Both the position numbers and the translations under genes were made by a program. From assembly GCA_944323625.1 (NCBI GenBank), contig CALUTD010000018.1:1-48274 (forward strand): DNA of 48,274 nt. Direction: 5' to 3'. The notes below the pieces were generated by a model. It had not been told where the DNA came from and did no database searches. It worked only from the letters and a program-made list of their open reading frames with translations. This DNA is from Candidatus Gastranaerophilales bacterium (GTDB lineage Bacteria > Cyanobacteriota > Vampirovibrionia > Gastranaerophilales > Gastranaerophilaceae). Below, piece after piece: positions 27,539 through 34,948 of the stretch (within the stretch, counting starts at the first letter, position 1; each line of letters starts with the position of its first letter).

Positions 27539-28057
27539 ATGAAAGTTAATTCTTTAAATTCAAACCAATCATTTATGGGAACATTTAAATACAAAAATAA
27601 AAAAAATACAGCAAGTCAATTAGCTAAGCTTTCATCTACGGGAGCAGATAAACTAATTCAACCAACAATAGATGGAATAAAGTTAGTTAAAGAAGCTGTT
27701 GAAACCAAGACGCCGGATTCATTTGAATGTACATTAGATGCAAAAATATATGGCAAACTTGGTAGTTGCATTACTTGGTGCAATTATGATGCTACAGATT
27801 TTTCCAAAGAGCATTTTATAGACAGATTTTTAAGACTCAGTTTAAAATGCAAAAAAAGAAGCGACTCTGAGCCAAAAACTCTCGAATATAATATAAGATT
27901 AACCAAAGAAAAATGTCCTGTTCAAAAAAGTGAAATTTTATCTACATTTTCTGATATAGCAAACAGATTTGTCGATTATACAGATGCCGATTATTATACT
28001 GGAATGCTGGGAAAAGATACTAACCTACGCTCAATTTATAACAAACTGGGTGAGTAA
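27539..28057 (+). CDS. Hypothetical protein with N-terminal S-F-M-G motif, tandem paralogue 2
   Basis: 172 aa. Starts M-K-V-N-S-L-N-S-N-Q-S-F-M-G, aligned with the preceding gene over its whole length (I-Q-P-T-I-D-G-I, K-T-P-D-S-F-E-C-T-L, L-S-L-K-C-K-K, I-Y-N-K-L-G-E). The gap is 59 bp, and an AAAGAAGAA stretch precedes the ATG. The pair arose by tandem duplication and has diverged strongly in the middle, where this copy has extra cysteines (G-S-C-I-T-W-C). Function unknown. A weak hairpin follows. Confidence 0.75.
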   Translation: MKVNSLNSNQSFMGTFKYKNKKNTASQLAKLSSTGADKLIQPTIDGIKLVKEAVETKTPDSFECTLDAKIYGKLGSCITWCNYDATDFSKEHFIDRFLRLSLKCKKRSDSEPKTLEYNIRLTKEKCPVQKSEILSTFSDIANRFVDYTDADYYTGMLGKDTNLRSIYNKLGE

Positions 28058-28119
28058 AACATAAAATACAGATTAATAAAATAAAAAAATCATAACATAA
28101 TCTGATTTCCAATCTAAAA

Positions 28120-28152
28120 AATACCAGCTCCAATTTTATATTGGAGCTTTAA
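28120..28152 (+). terminator. Hairpin, probable terminator of the paralogue pair
   Basis: A 9-bp stem AGCTCCAAT/ATTGGAGCT (28126-28134 with 28140-28148) has a 5-base loop and is followed by TT-AAAA. The T tract is short, so termination may be weak. Confidence 0.5.
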
Positions 28153-28568
28153 AATTACTGAAACTTAATTGGTATTATAATTATTTCGCAATACATAATA
28201 TACAGTTAATTATATAATAAGCCTTATAATAGTTTAATTTTAAATTTTATTGTTGGACAAGAACCTCACAAAGCGAAGCATTGTCTTAGGTTCAAGCGAA
28301 ATTTTTGCAGAGGCTAAAACAATATTGTTGTTTGAAGAAGCTTAGACTATTTTCGAAATTACTCAACTTATTTTTAGCGCAGCGGCGGGTTTATAGGTTT
28401 GTTAAACTTTATTTGACAAAAATTAATCTATAATTAAGCGAAGCGAAAAAAAGAAGATACGTTTATACGGAAATGCGTTGCGACTAAACTCCCGCTCCCA
28501 CAGCAGGCAACCAAGCAATGAATGCAACCCTTGCTTAAATATTTTATACAAAATTTTCTAAAAAATTG
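28153..28568. other. Gene-free stretch with GC islands and repeat remnants
   Basis: No coding frame is convincing. The stretch holds AACCT...AGGTT (about 28269-28304) as an inverted pair, several G-C-G-A-A-G-C-like words, and a segment from about 28376 (GCAGCGGCGGG) that is a diverged copy of DNA near 47814. It ends at the tRNA-Lys promoter. It is probably a graveyard of dispersed intergenic elements. Confidence 0.5.
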
Positions 28569-28597
28569 TTGACTCTATAAAATGTTCTTGGTATCTT
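28569..28597 (+). promoter_or_regulatory. Promoter of tRNA-Lys(TTT)
   Basis: TTGACT (28569-28574), a 17-bp spacer and TATCTT (28592-28597) end 20 bp before the tRNA. Confidence 0.65.
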
Positions 28598-28617
28598 AAT
28601 AGAGTAATGAGATTGAT

Positions 28618-28693
28618 GCGTCTGTAGCTCAGCAGGTAGAGCACTCCCCTTTTAAGGGATAGGTCGCGCGTTCGAATCGCGCCAGACGCACCA
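28618..28693 (+). tRNA. tRNA-Lys (anticodon TTT)
   Basis: Cloverleaf: acceptor GCGTCTG/CAGACGC, anticodon loop CTTTTAA giving TTT, T-arm with GTTCGAATC. CCA is encoded (28691-28693). A terminator follows. Confidence 0.94.
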
Positions 28694-28700
28694 TTTTAGA

Positions 28701-28724
28701 AGCCTCGGCAACGAGGTTTTTTAT
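28701..28724 (+). terminator. Intrinsic terminator of tRNA-Lys(TTT)
   Basis: CCTCG-GCAA-CGAGG followed by TTTTTT. The stem is short but GC-rich, with a stable tetraloop-like turn. Confidence 0.75.
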
Positions 28725-28771
28725 TTCCATTTTATTAGAATTTAATCCAATGTCACCTGTATTGCTTTATT

Positions 28772-28802
28772 GCAGACAATAAAAATGCCTTCAATTGTCT
28801 GC
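28772..28802. repeat. Inverted repeat next to the dispersed 32-nt repeat
   Basis: GCAGACAAT (28772-28780) pairs perfectly with 28794-28802 around a 13-base loop, 20 bp before the 32-nt repeat copy at 28823. Confidence 0.6.
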
Positions 28803-28822
28803 TGAAACAGCCACCCATTCTA

Positions 28823-28854
28823 GCTTATCGTAACTTTTTGCTCGGACAAATTAT
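28823..28854 (+). repeat. Dispersed 32-nt repeat, copy 1
   Basis: These 32 bases (GCTTATCGTAAC ... GGACAAATTAT) occur identically at 37542-37573. Both copies are intergenic. Confidence 0.9.
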
Positions 28855-28900
28855 ATCTCAAAATTTAGTCAATTTAAAGTTTTAGTGGCCTTTTTAATTC

Positions 28901-29242
28901 CTATTCTTTGTTTTCAAGTGCTCGTTTAAGCGCTATTTCAAGTGAGGCTATTTTACGCTTTAAAACTTCATTTTCTTCATTTGTCATTTCATTTTCCAGT
29001 GATTTTTGTTCTGCTCTGTTTTTATATTTAGTATTTGTTATTGATTTTGTTTGTATAATTCCAAGCAATAATCCGATAATATAAGAAATAAAAATAATTC
29101 CTAAAATTCCTGCATTTATATTTTTGCCGAAAATATCCATTGTTTCATAGTAAATTGTCCAAGGGAAAAAACTGACTGCACCTAGATATATTATTAAAAC
29201 AACAAAAACCATTTCAAAGATTATAAATAATATATTTTTCAT
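28901..29242 (-). CDS. Small membrane protein, LapA-like (two helices plus coiled coil)
   Basis: 113 aa: a first hydrophobic helix (about 4-25), a short loop with W, a second helix (about 45-65), then a charged coiled coil to the end (E-N-E-V-L-K-R-K-I-A-S-L-E-I-A-L-K-R-A). This layout is that of LapA/DUF1049 proteins, which help LPS assembly in Gram-negatives; the match is architectural only. The start overlaps the rluD stop by four bases (ATGA), so it is translationally coupled as the last gene of the envelope operon. Confidence 0.7.
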   Translation of the reverse strand: MKNILFIIFEMVFVVLIIYLGAVSFFPWTIYYETMDIFGKNINAGILGIIFISYIIGLLLGIIQTKSITNTKYKNRAEQKSLENEMTNEENEVLKRKIASLEIALKRALENKE

Positions 29243-30162
29243 TTTTTATTTCTCCTTAAAAAATTTAAAACCTTTTCAATATCATTATCGGGGTTGATTT
29301 TTAGTTCAATTATATCATCTTTTTTTAAACTCTTACATTGAATATAATATGATTGAAGAACTTGTTCTTGAGTTTTTACTTTAAATGGGATTTTATTGTA
29401 TAAAGAATCATTAATAATAGGGTGATTAATATAGTTCATGTGGACTCTTATTTGATGGGTTCTTCCGGTTTCAAGCTCAAGCTCTAAAAAAGAGAATCCT
29501 CTAAATTGTTCAATAATTCTATAATGAGTAACAGAAGGTTTTCCATTTTCAACAACGGTCATTTTTTCGGGTTTATTAGGACATCTTGATATCGGTTGAT
29601 TTATTGTTCCGTATTCATTGTCAAAATTACCGTGAACTACTGCAAGATATCGTCTTTTAGCTGTTTTTGTTTTTATTTGTTCCGTTAAAAATTCATGTGC
29701 TTCATTTGTTTTAGCTATCATTAACAATCCTGAAGTATTTCTATCTAAACGATGAACTATTCCTGGGCGCATTACTCCATTCAAATCTGATAATCCTTCA
29801 TAGCCATATCGAAATAATAATGCATTTACTAATGTTGAATGTATTTCTTTTGTTGTCGGATGAGTCAGCATATTTTTTGGTTTATTTACAATAATCATGC
29901 TTTCATCTTCGTATTTAATATCCAAATCAATATTTTCAGGTTCAATTATTAAAAAAGACTCGTCTGCAAGAAAAACCGTAATTTCATCTTCGTTTTTTAA
30001 TAAAAAAGAAGATTTTTTTATTTCCCCATTTACAAAAATCTGTTCTTTTTTTATTAAATTTTGGATTTGAGAACGGGAATTAAATATGTTTTCTCCTGTT
30101 AAATAGCTGTCAAGTCTTATAGTATTGTCTAAACCTTGAACATTGAAAATATATTTTTTCAT
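29239..30162 (-). CDS. rluD: RluA/RluD-family 23S rRNA pseudouridine synthase
   Basis: 307 aa. An N-terminal S4 RNA-binding domain (about 15-75; R-L-D-S-Y-L) precedes the catalytic domain with the signature H-R-L-D-R-N-T-S-G (the D is the nucleophile), then V-N-K-P-K-N-M-L, R-R-Y-L-A-V-V-H-G and E-T-G-R-T-H-Q-I-R-V-H. It converts specific uridines to pseudouridine in rRNA. The family has several members that cannot be parted by motif alone, so the RluD label is the likely one. It overlaps lspA by ATGA at its start. The lspA-rluD pairing is common in bacteria. Confidence 0.9.
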   Translation of the reverse strand: MKKYIFNVQGLDNTIRLDSYLTGENIFNSRSQIQNLIKKEQIFVNGEIKKSSFLLKNEDEITVFLADESFLIIEPENIDLDIKYEDESMIIVNKPKNMLTHPTTKEIHSTLVNALLFRYGYEGLSDLNGVMRPGIVHRLDRNTSGLLMIAKTNEAHEFLTEQIKTKTAKRRYLAVVHGNFDNEYGTINQPISRCPNKPEKMTVVENGKPSVTHYRIIEQFRGFSFLELELETGRTHQIRVHMNYINHPIINDSLYNKIPFKVKTQEQVLQSYYIQCKSLKKDDIIELKINPDNDIEKVLNFLRRNKK

Positions 30163-30644
30163 AATCTTCTTTCTTTTTTCTTTAATATTGAAAAAATAAG
30201 AATAGCAGTTCCTACAACTATCATAACATCTGCACTGTTAAAAACAGGCATCTCGGGAATTAATTTCAAATAAAAATAATCTATTACATATCCGTAATTA
30301 ATTCTTTCAAGAAGATTGGAAGTTATTCCTCCCGATAAAAGTCCTGCTGCAAATACTGAAAATATAGACATCCCGGAGGAATTAACTATTATAATTAAAG
30401 TAAGAGCTGTAAGTGCAACAAAAGAAGCTATTATAAGAAAATCCAAAGAATTTGATAATATATTAAATGCTGCACCGGTATTATGTACTTCATAAATTGC
30501 AAATATGTTAAATATATTTAAATCTATAAAATAGTCAATAAATATTCTTGTTGTAAAATTTGCAACCAAAAAAGAGGATAACCAAAATCCTAAAAACGAA
30601 AAAATCATAATAAAATTTACATTATCATGTTTCTGATTTATCAT
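30159..30644 (-). CDS. lspA: Lipoprotein signal peptidase (signal peptidase II)
   Basis: 161-aa inner-membrane aspartyl protease that cleaves prolipoproteins before the lipid-bearing cysteine. Four hydrophobic helices; V-H-N-T-G-A-A-F, then N-L-L-E-R-I-N-Y-G-Y-V-I-D-Y (first catalytic Asp) and F-N-S-A-D-V (second Asp). The usual N-L-I-D-R reads N-L-L-E-R here, a mild change. It overlaps the preceding exported protein by 20 bp and rluD by four, so it is read in one operon. Confidence 0.93.
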   Translation of the reverse strand: MINQKHDNVNFIMIFSFLGFWLSSFLVANFTTRIFIDYFIDLNIFNIFAIYEVHNTGAAFNILSNSLDFLIIASFVALTALTLIIIVNSSGMSIFSVFAAGLLSGGITSNLLERINYGYVIDYFYLKLIPEMPVFNSADVMIVVGTAILIFSILKKKERRL

Positions 30645-31611
30645 TAAAGTTTATCTCTTCAAGTTTTATTTGGTCATTAACCTTTATAACATTAATTCTT
30701 TTCATCACAAATGCCATACCGGTCATATTAATGACAACTGAAGGAGGTTCAAGTTTAGCCCTTGTAACGGCAATTGTAACAGTTGCATATTCATTTTTGT
30801 TATCGGAATTTGAAGTAAGAACTCTTATAAGTTCGTCGGATTTAATTGTTCTAAATACATCTCTTGTTTGCGAAACCGGGAATTCAATAGGCTCATTTAC
30901 TATTGACCCCACAAGAAATGATTCTAAAGGTGCAGAAGTATTAAGAGTTACTTCATAGTCCGTTCCCGAAGCAATGCACTCAGGTGCGGTTATCTCAACA
31001 GGCATGTTTTTTGCTTCGCCGTATTTTAATGAAACAAGTTCCGACCTTACATCTGTTGCTGTTATTTTCCATTTATTTCCATCTCTTTTTAAATAATCGG
31101 TATAATAAATTTCAGAAGTTATAAGTCCTTTATCATTAAGAGATTCTATTTGCGCAGCTGTATATCCTTTAGCAGTTTCATGCGCATCAACAACAGCAAA
31201 GTCCCCACTTACCTTAATATTATCTATAATAGTTGTATATTCTACATCTTCATACGCATCAGCAGATATTTCCATCATTTTAAACAGAGTTTCTTTATTA
31301 AAACCGTCATTGTTTACAAAATTATCATCATACATTTCTCTTAATTTTTCTAAATCATTTTTTTCAGAATAACGGTTGTATTTCTTAAAGAAATCATTAA
31401 TTTGACTTTCGGAAGATTTTCTGAATTTATCTCTGAAACTGACTTTTCTTATAATATCTGCTTCTTCTTGTTCTTCATCATAAGCTTCCACACTAACTTT
31501 TTCTTTTAAACTTTGTTCTTTTACAGGAGTTATTGCACTTGCTTCATTTACTAAAGCAGACATAAAAATTATTAAAGCAAAAAATATAGAATATATTGAT
31601 TTAATTTTCAT
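30625..31611 (-). CDS. Exported protein with NTF2-like domain
   Basis: 328 aa: a signal peptide (I-Y-S-I-F-F-A-L-I-I-F-M-S-A-L-V, cleavage near E-A-S-A), a charged linker, and an NTF2/SnoaL-like alpha+beta domain (about 75-190; F-F-K-K-Y-N-R-Y ... L-R-E-M-Y-D-D-N-F-V ... W-K-I-T-A-T-D). A second, beta-rich domain (about 205-315) contains M-P-V-E-I-T-A-P. Ligand and function are unknown. AAAGGAAA precedes the ATG. It sits between the PQ-loop-like gene and lspA in a run of closely spaced minus-strand genes, which points to envelope work. Confidence 0.75.
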   Translation of the reverse strand: MKIKSIYSIFFALIIFMSALVNEASAITPVKEQSLKEKVSVEAYDEEQEEADIIRKVSFRDKFRKSSESQINDFFKKYNRYSEKNDLEKLREMYDDNFVNNDGFNKETLFKMMEISADAYEDVEYTTIIDNIKVSGDFAVVDAHETAKGYTAAQIESLNDKGLITSEIYYTDYLKRDGNKWKITATDVRSELVSLKYGEAKNMPVEITAPECIASGTDYEVTLNTSAPLESFLVGSIVNEPIEFPVSQTRDVFRTIKSDELIRVLTSNSDNKNEYATVTIAVTRAKLEPPSVVINMTGMAFVMKRINVIKVNDQIKLEEINFNDKSET

Positions 31612-31623
31612 AATTTCCTTTTT

Positions 31624-31920
31624 CTATTCTTCTCTTTTTCTATACATTAAACAAAATACAAAATCGGTACTTACAAGTAATAAATTAATAACATAAAGCC
31701 AAAAAACAATGTCAACAGTATTAATAATTTTGTTTATCATACCAAATATATAACCTGTCATTATTAAAAGCAAAAATAAACGGCTTTTGCCTTTAACGCT
31801 TTTAGTTTTATAAGTTTTCATAACCGCAAAAGGCCAGCTTGCACCAAAGCATATAAGCATACCTGCTTCAAATATACTCATTGATTTTATCTGAAAACTC
31901 TGTACTAAAAAATCCAGCAT
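31624..31920 (-). CDS. Three-helix PQ-loop/SemiSWEET-like membrane protein
   Basis: 98 aa with three hydrophobic helices. The first helix ends in G-A-S-W-P-F-A-V-M-K-T-Y-K-T-K-S-V-K-G-K-S, which follows the PQ-loop pattern (P-x-x-x-K-x-x-K-T-K-S-x-x-G-x-S), although the Q after P is replaced by F. SemiSWEETs have this size and act as dimers that carry sugars. The substrate is unknown. GGAGGAAAAA stands before the ATG. Twelve bases separate it from the next gene. Confidence 0.7.
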   Translation of the reverse strand: MLDFLVQSFQIKSMSIFEAGMLICFGASWPFAVMKTYKTKSVKGKSRLFLLLIMTGYIFGMINKIINTVDIVFWLYVINLLLVSTDFVFCLMYRKREE

Positions 31921-31964
31921 TTTATTTTTCCTCCGATAAGTCTAATATGATTGTATCATAAATG

Positions 31965-32771
31965 TTATTTTAGTATTAAAAATGATTTAAGATTTCTTGC
32001 CTCATTATCTTTTTCAGAAACTATATGGAGTTCTTTTGAATCAAAAGAAGTAGAGCCACCGCCATCAAAAGCCATAGATTTTTCCATTCCCCATTTTCTT
32101 GTTAAGTTTGATACTTCTTCAAGGGTCATAGGGTTTTTGTTTGTTATTATAAAAAGATAAACATTGTTATCTCTTATTCCTATTGCTGTTCTTGCATATT
32201 TATGGAGAGATGAAGCGGATTCACTTATTATCTTTCCATCTTGTTTTAACACGAAAAATTCTTCTTCAAGTCTTAAATCAGGAAAAAGCATAGGCCCTGC
32301 TTGAATAGCATGTTTCAACTTGTAACCGGTCGGAATTACATCATTATGTAATGCAATATCATATAATAATTTTCCTTTTGTATTTTCTAAAATTCTGAAT
32401 TCACTTCTGTTTAGAATTTTATCCATATATGGTTCAAGGACTTTATTATTCATTAAGTTTTCATTATTTTCTGGTGATTCTTTAAGATTTCCATTTATTG
32501 TAATATATGAAACCGTTTTTTGGTTTTTAGGATCAAAAAAACCGGCATTTATAACAAGTTTTGCACCTGTCTTTTTATACACATTTTCATTTGTTTCAAG
32601 TTTTTCCGAAACATATGGCACTAAACTACTTTTTGCAGTATTAACTTCTACAATATAAACCCCTTCAGGATCTTGTACTATTCTATAAGGGGTTGTTTTG
32701 GAATATACACTGTTTTGACAAATAAATAAATTTAATAAAAGCAGTGTTAATATAATCAATATTTTTTTCAT
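31965..32771 (-). CDS. Exported phosphodiester glycosidase (NAGPA)-like protein
   Basis: 268 aa with a signal peptide (I-L-I-I-L-T-L-L-L-L-N-L-F-I-C). The NAGPA/DUF2233 core shows L-V-I-N-A-G-F-F-D, then A-I-Q-A-G-P-M-L, A-R-T-A-I-G-I and A-F-D-G-G-G-S-T-S-F, the family's most conserved elements. Known relatives hydrolyse sugar phosphodiesters, so a role in trimming cell-surface polymers fits. GAGAGG lies 8 bases before the ATG. It sits 29 bp after lptF. Confidence 0.85.
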   Translation of the reverse strand: MKKILIILTLLLLNLFICQNSVYSKTTPYRIVQDPEGVYIVEVNTAKSSLVPYVSEKLETNENVYKKTGAKLVINAGFFDPKNQKTVSYITINGNLKESPENNENLMNNKVLEPYMDKILNRSEFRILENTKGKLLYDIALHNDVIPTGYKLKHAIQAGPMLFPDLRLEEEFFVLKQDGKIISESASSLHKYARTAIGIRDNNVYLFIITNKNPMTLEEVSNLTRKWGMEKSMAFDGGGSTSFDSKELHIVSEKDNEARNLKSFLILK

Positions 32772-32800
32772 AATTCAACCTCTCAATCAAATAATAAAGT

Positions 32801-33904
32801 TTATAAATCTTTAATTTTCTTTAAAATGAAAATAAGGACTGTAGCACAAACAGGTGCAATCATTGATGTTATCCACGGAGATAATATAGCTTTTTCCGCT
32901 AAAAGATCAAAGAAGGGTATAGTAATATAATATAAAAATATTGCACCTACTGCAATTAACATACCGATAAATTTTTGTTCACGCGGCTTAGAAAACCCTA
33001 AAAGACAACCTAAAATTGCAAATAGTATACACATAAAAGAATGTACAAATCGTTGAATATATTTATTTAGCATAAACCTATATTCATCGTCCATTCTTTC
33101 CTGTTTTAACAGTTTTATATATTCTGATATCTGCGGGTTTGTTAGTTCTCTGTCTCTGTTTACGGAATATTTCATTAATTTATATGCATTATTTGCACTT
33201 TGACCTTCTAGAATAACAACATCCTTTGCATCATCAATACTTCTGAAAACTCCTTCCTCAGATATCAAATATTTTTTTGCCGTATTTATAGTCCATTTTG
33301 AATTATTATATTTTATATAATCTGAAATTAAAATGCTTGACAACAAACTTGAACCTTTTTCACTGCTGTCATAAAAATTTAAAACAATTACATCACGAAT
33401 ATTATTATTATCAAAATTCGGAACAATTAATATTTTTTCCATAGCACCATTTTGAGATTTTACGGGGAAAACGAATTGAGAAACTCTGTTTTCACCTTTA
33501 ATTTCTTTTAAGCGACAAGCCGAATACGGCAGAAACTTTGAGCCGACAATAAATGTCAAACCGGTTGCAAAAATACTTAAAACTATAACTGATGCAATAA
33601 TCCTGAAAAAAGGGAACCCGGAGCCGCGCATTACCGTAACTTCAAAATCTTTGCTTAACTTATCAAATGTCAAGATTGTTCCTAATAGCATACCAACAGG
33701 AAGAGCAATATTCAAAACTTTTGGTAATTCAAATAGGATAATAGAAGCAGCCATTTCAACGGAATATTGACCCGCTATTGTTCTTTGAACAGTTTTTAAA
33801 AATATTTCGGGCATTATCCAAACTATCATAAAAATAAATACACACCCGAAAGAAGTTAAAAAAACCTGTTTTAAAATATATCTGTCTAAGAGTTTGATTT
33901 TCAT
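32801..33904 (-). CDS. LPS-export permease of the LptF/LptG (YjgP/YjgQ) family
   Basis: 367 aa: N-terminal L-D-R-Y-I-L-K-Q-V-F and several transmembrane helices, a periplasmic beta-jellyroll segment (about 130-265), then three more helices. LptF/LptG form the inner-membrane channel that, with LptB, extracts LPS. Only one permease gene is here. It could pair with an LptG elsewhere or form a homodimer, and the F/G label cannot be set by eye. The start shares one base with the lptB stop (TAATG), so the two are translated together. Confidence 0.9.
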   Translation of the reverse strand: MKIKLLDRYILKQVFLTSFGCVFIFMIVWIMPEIFLKTVQRTIAGQYSVEMAASIILFELPKVLNIALPVGMLLGTILTFDKLSKDFEVTVMRGSGFPFFRIIASVIVLSIFATGLTFIVGSKFLPYSACRLKEIKGENRVSQFVFPVKSQNGAMEKILIVPNFDNNNIRDVIVLNFYDSSEKGSSLLSSILISDYIKYNNSKWTINTAKKYLISEEGVFRSIDDAKDVVILEGQSANNAYKLMKYSVNRDRELTNPQISEYIKLLKQERMDDEYRFMLNKYIQRFVHSFMCILFAILGCLLGFSKPREQKFIGMLIAVGAIFLYYITIPFFDLLAEKAILSPWITSMIAPVCATVLIFILKKIKDL

Positions 33905-34626
33905 TAAAGTGAAAAATCCTTTCCCAAATAGAACTCTTTTGCGATTTTATCATTTGCTATTTCATCGCGTGTACCTTTTATTTTGATTTTCCCGTCAAAT
34001 ATAACGTACGCTCTGTCTGTAATAGACAATGTAGCTTTAGGGTTATGGTCGGTAATTAATACTCCCAGGCCTCTGTTTGAAAGAATTTTAATATTGTCCT
34101 TAATTTCTCCTATAGCAATCGGGTCTATACCGGCAAAAGGTTCATCAAGCAATATAAATTCAGGACTGGCCGCAAGGGCTCTTGCAATTTCAACACGTCT
34201 TCTTTCGCCGCCGGATAAAGAAACGGCAGACGTATCTCTTAATTTTTTTATACTAAACTCTTCAAGTAATTCTTCAAGTTTATCTTTTTTTTCTTTTTTA
34301 TTAAGCTTGTCATTTAGTTCCAAAACCAATTTTATATTATCTTCAACCGATAATTTTCTGAAAATGGAAGCTTCTTGCGGCAAATAGCCAATTCCGTGTT
34401 TGGCTCTTTTATCCATAGTCATTTCGGTTAAATCAGTATCATCGATAAAAATCCTGCCCGAATTAGGACGAATTAAACCTACAACCATATAAAATGTAGT
34501 GGTTTTTCCTGCACCATTAGGACCTAAAAGACCTACAACTTCTCCTTTGTTAACCTCGATTGAAATATCATTAACAACTGTTCTTTCATTGTAAATTTTT
34601 ACGAGATTTTGAGCTTTTATTTTCAT
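33904..34626 (-). CDS. lptB: LPS-export ABC transporter ATPase LptB
   Basis: 240-aa cytoplasmic ATPase that powers LPS extraction. Walker A G-P-N-G-A-G-K-T-T, Q-loop L-P-Q-E-A-S-I-F-R-K-L-S (an LptB hallmark), signature L-S-G-G-E-R-R-R-V-E-I-A-R-A, Walker B F-I-L-L-D-E-P-F-A-G-I-D-P, switch histidine I-T-D-H-N. The frame goes 14 codons further up, but the ATG at 34626 has GGGAAA before it and gives the normal start M-K-I-K-A-Q-N-L-V-K. First gene of the envelope operon. Confidence 0.95.
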   Translation of the reverse strand: MKIKAQNLVKIYNERTVVNDISIEVNKGEVVGLLGPNGAGKTTTFYMVVGLIRPNSGRIFIDDTDLTEMTMDKRAKHGIGYLPQEASIFRKLSVEDNIKLVLELNDKLNKKEKKDKLEELLEEFSIKKLRDTSAVSLSGGERRRVEIARALAASPEFILLDEPFAGIDPIAIGEIKDNIKILSNRGLGVLITDHNPKATLSITDRAYVIFDGKIKIKGTRDEIANDKIAKEFYLGKDFSL

Positions 34627-34652
34627 ATAATATTTCCCATTTTTATAATAAT

Positions 34653-34681
34653 ACTTTAAATAAAACAAGCTTTGTTGTCAA
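34653..34681 (-). promoter_or_regulatory. Promoter of the lptB operon
   Basis: TTGACA (34676-34681 on the minus strand), a 17-bp spacer and TAAAGT (34653-34658) end 26 bp before the lptB ATG. It is divergent from the promoter of the second G10 locus, 37 bp away. Confidence 0.55.
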
Positions 34682-34718
34682 AATTAAGAAATTTATATAA
34701 TATTAATTTTGTTAAAAC

Positions 34719-34746
34719 TTGTATAATTTTGAATATGTATTATAAT
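34719..34746 (+). promoter_or_regulatory. Promoter of the G10 mini-locus
   Basis: TTGTAT (34719-34724), a 16-bp spacer and a perfect TATAAT (34741-34746) precede the ribosome binding site at 34767. Other TATAAT-like words nearby make the exact position uncertain. Confidence 0.5.
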
Positions 34747-34778
34747 ATATTATAATATAAATTCACAAAGGAGAAAAA

Positions 34779-34879
34779 ATGTTTAATAATCAAGTAATAG
34801 CTACGGGGGGGGGGTATTTTTAAGCAATAAATTAAACAAATATATTTATAAATTACTTGTTCAATCAATGCAGTATTAG
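34779..34879 (+). CDS. Short ORF with G10 tract, pilin-leader-like, no pilin body
   Basis: AAAGGAG (34767-34773) and ATG at 34779 open a leader M-F-N-N-Q-V-I-A-T that runs into ten G. In frame 0 it ends after Y-F (stop 34821-34823). In the -1 frame (equal to 11 G) it reads G-G-G-V-F-L-S-N-K and goes on to a stop at 34877-34879, inside the terminator loop, giving 33 aa. The leader layout copies that of the pseudopilin at 7287: threonine as residue 9, then Gly3 and V-F-x-S-x-K in the -1 frame. It has no prepilin helix. It may be a leader peptide, a small regulatory RNA, or the stub left by deletion of a pilin body. Confidence 0.5.
34805..34814 (+). repeat. Second homopolymer tract G10
   Basis: Ten G flanked by AC and TATTTT, the same flanks and length as the tract at 7313-7322. 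These are the only G runs longer than seven that I noticed in the window. Confidence 0.95.
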
Positions 34880-34892
34880 GCATTGATTTTTT
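34863..34892 (+). terminator. Intrinsic terminator closing the G10 mini-locus
   Basis: A perfect 9-bp stem AATCAATGC/GCATTGATT (34863-34871 with 34880-34888) with an 8-base loop, then TTTT. It makes the locus a separate transcript of about 140 bases and keeps it apart from the downstream pilin gene. Confidence 0.85.
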
Positions 34893-34948
34893 ATTGTAAA
34901 TATTGACTGATATTAATATATAAATATAGCTAAATAAACGGAGGATTT

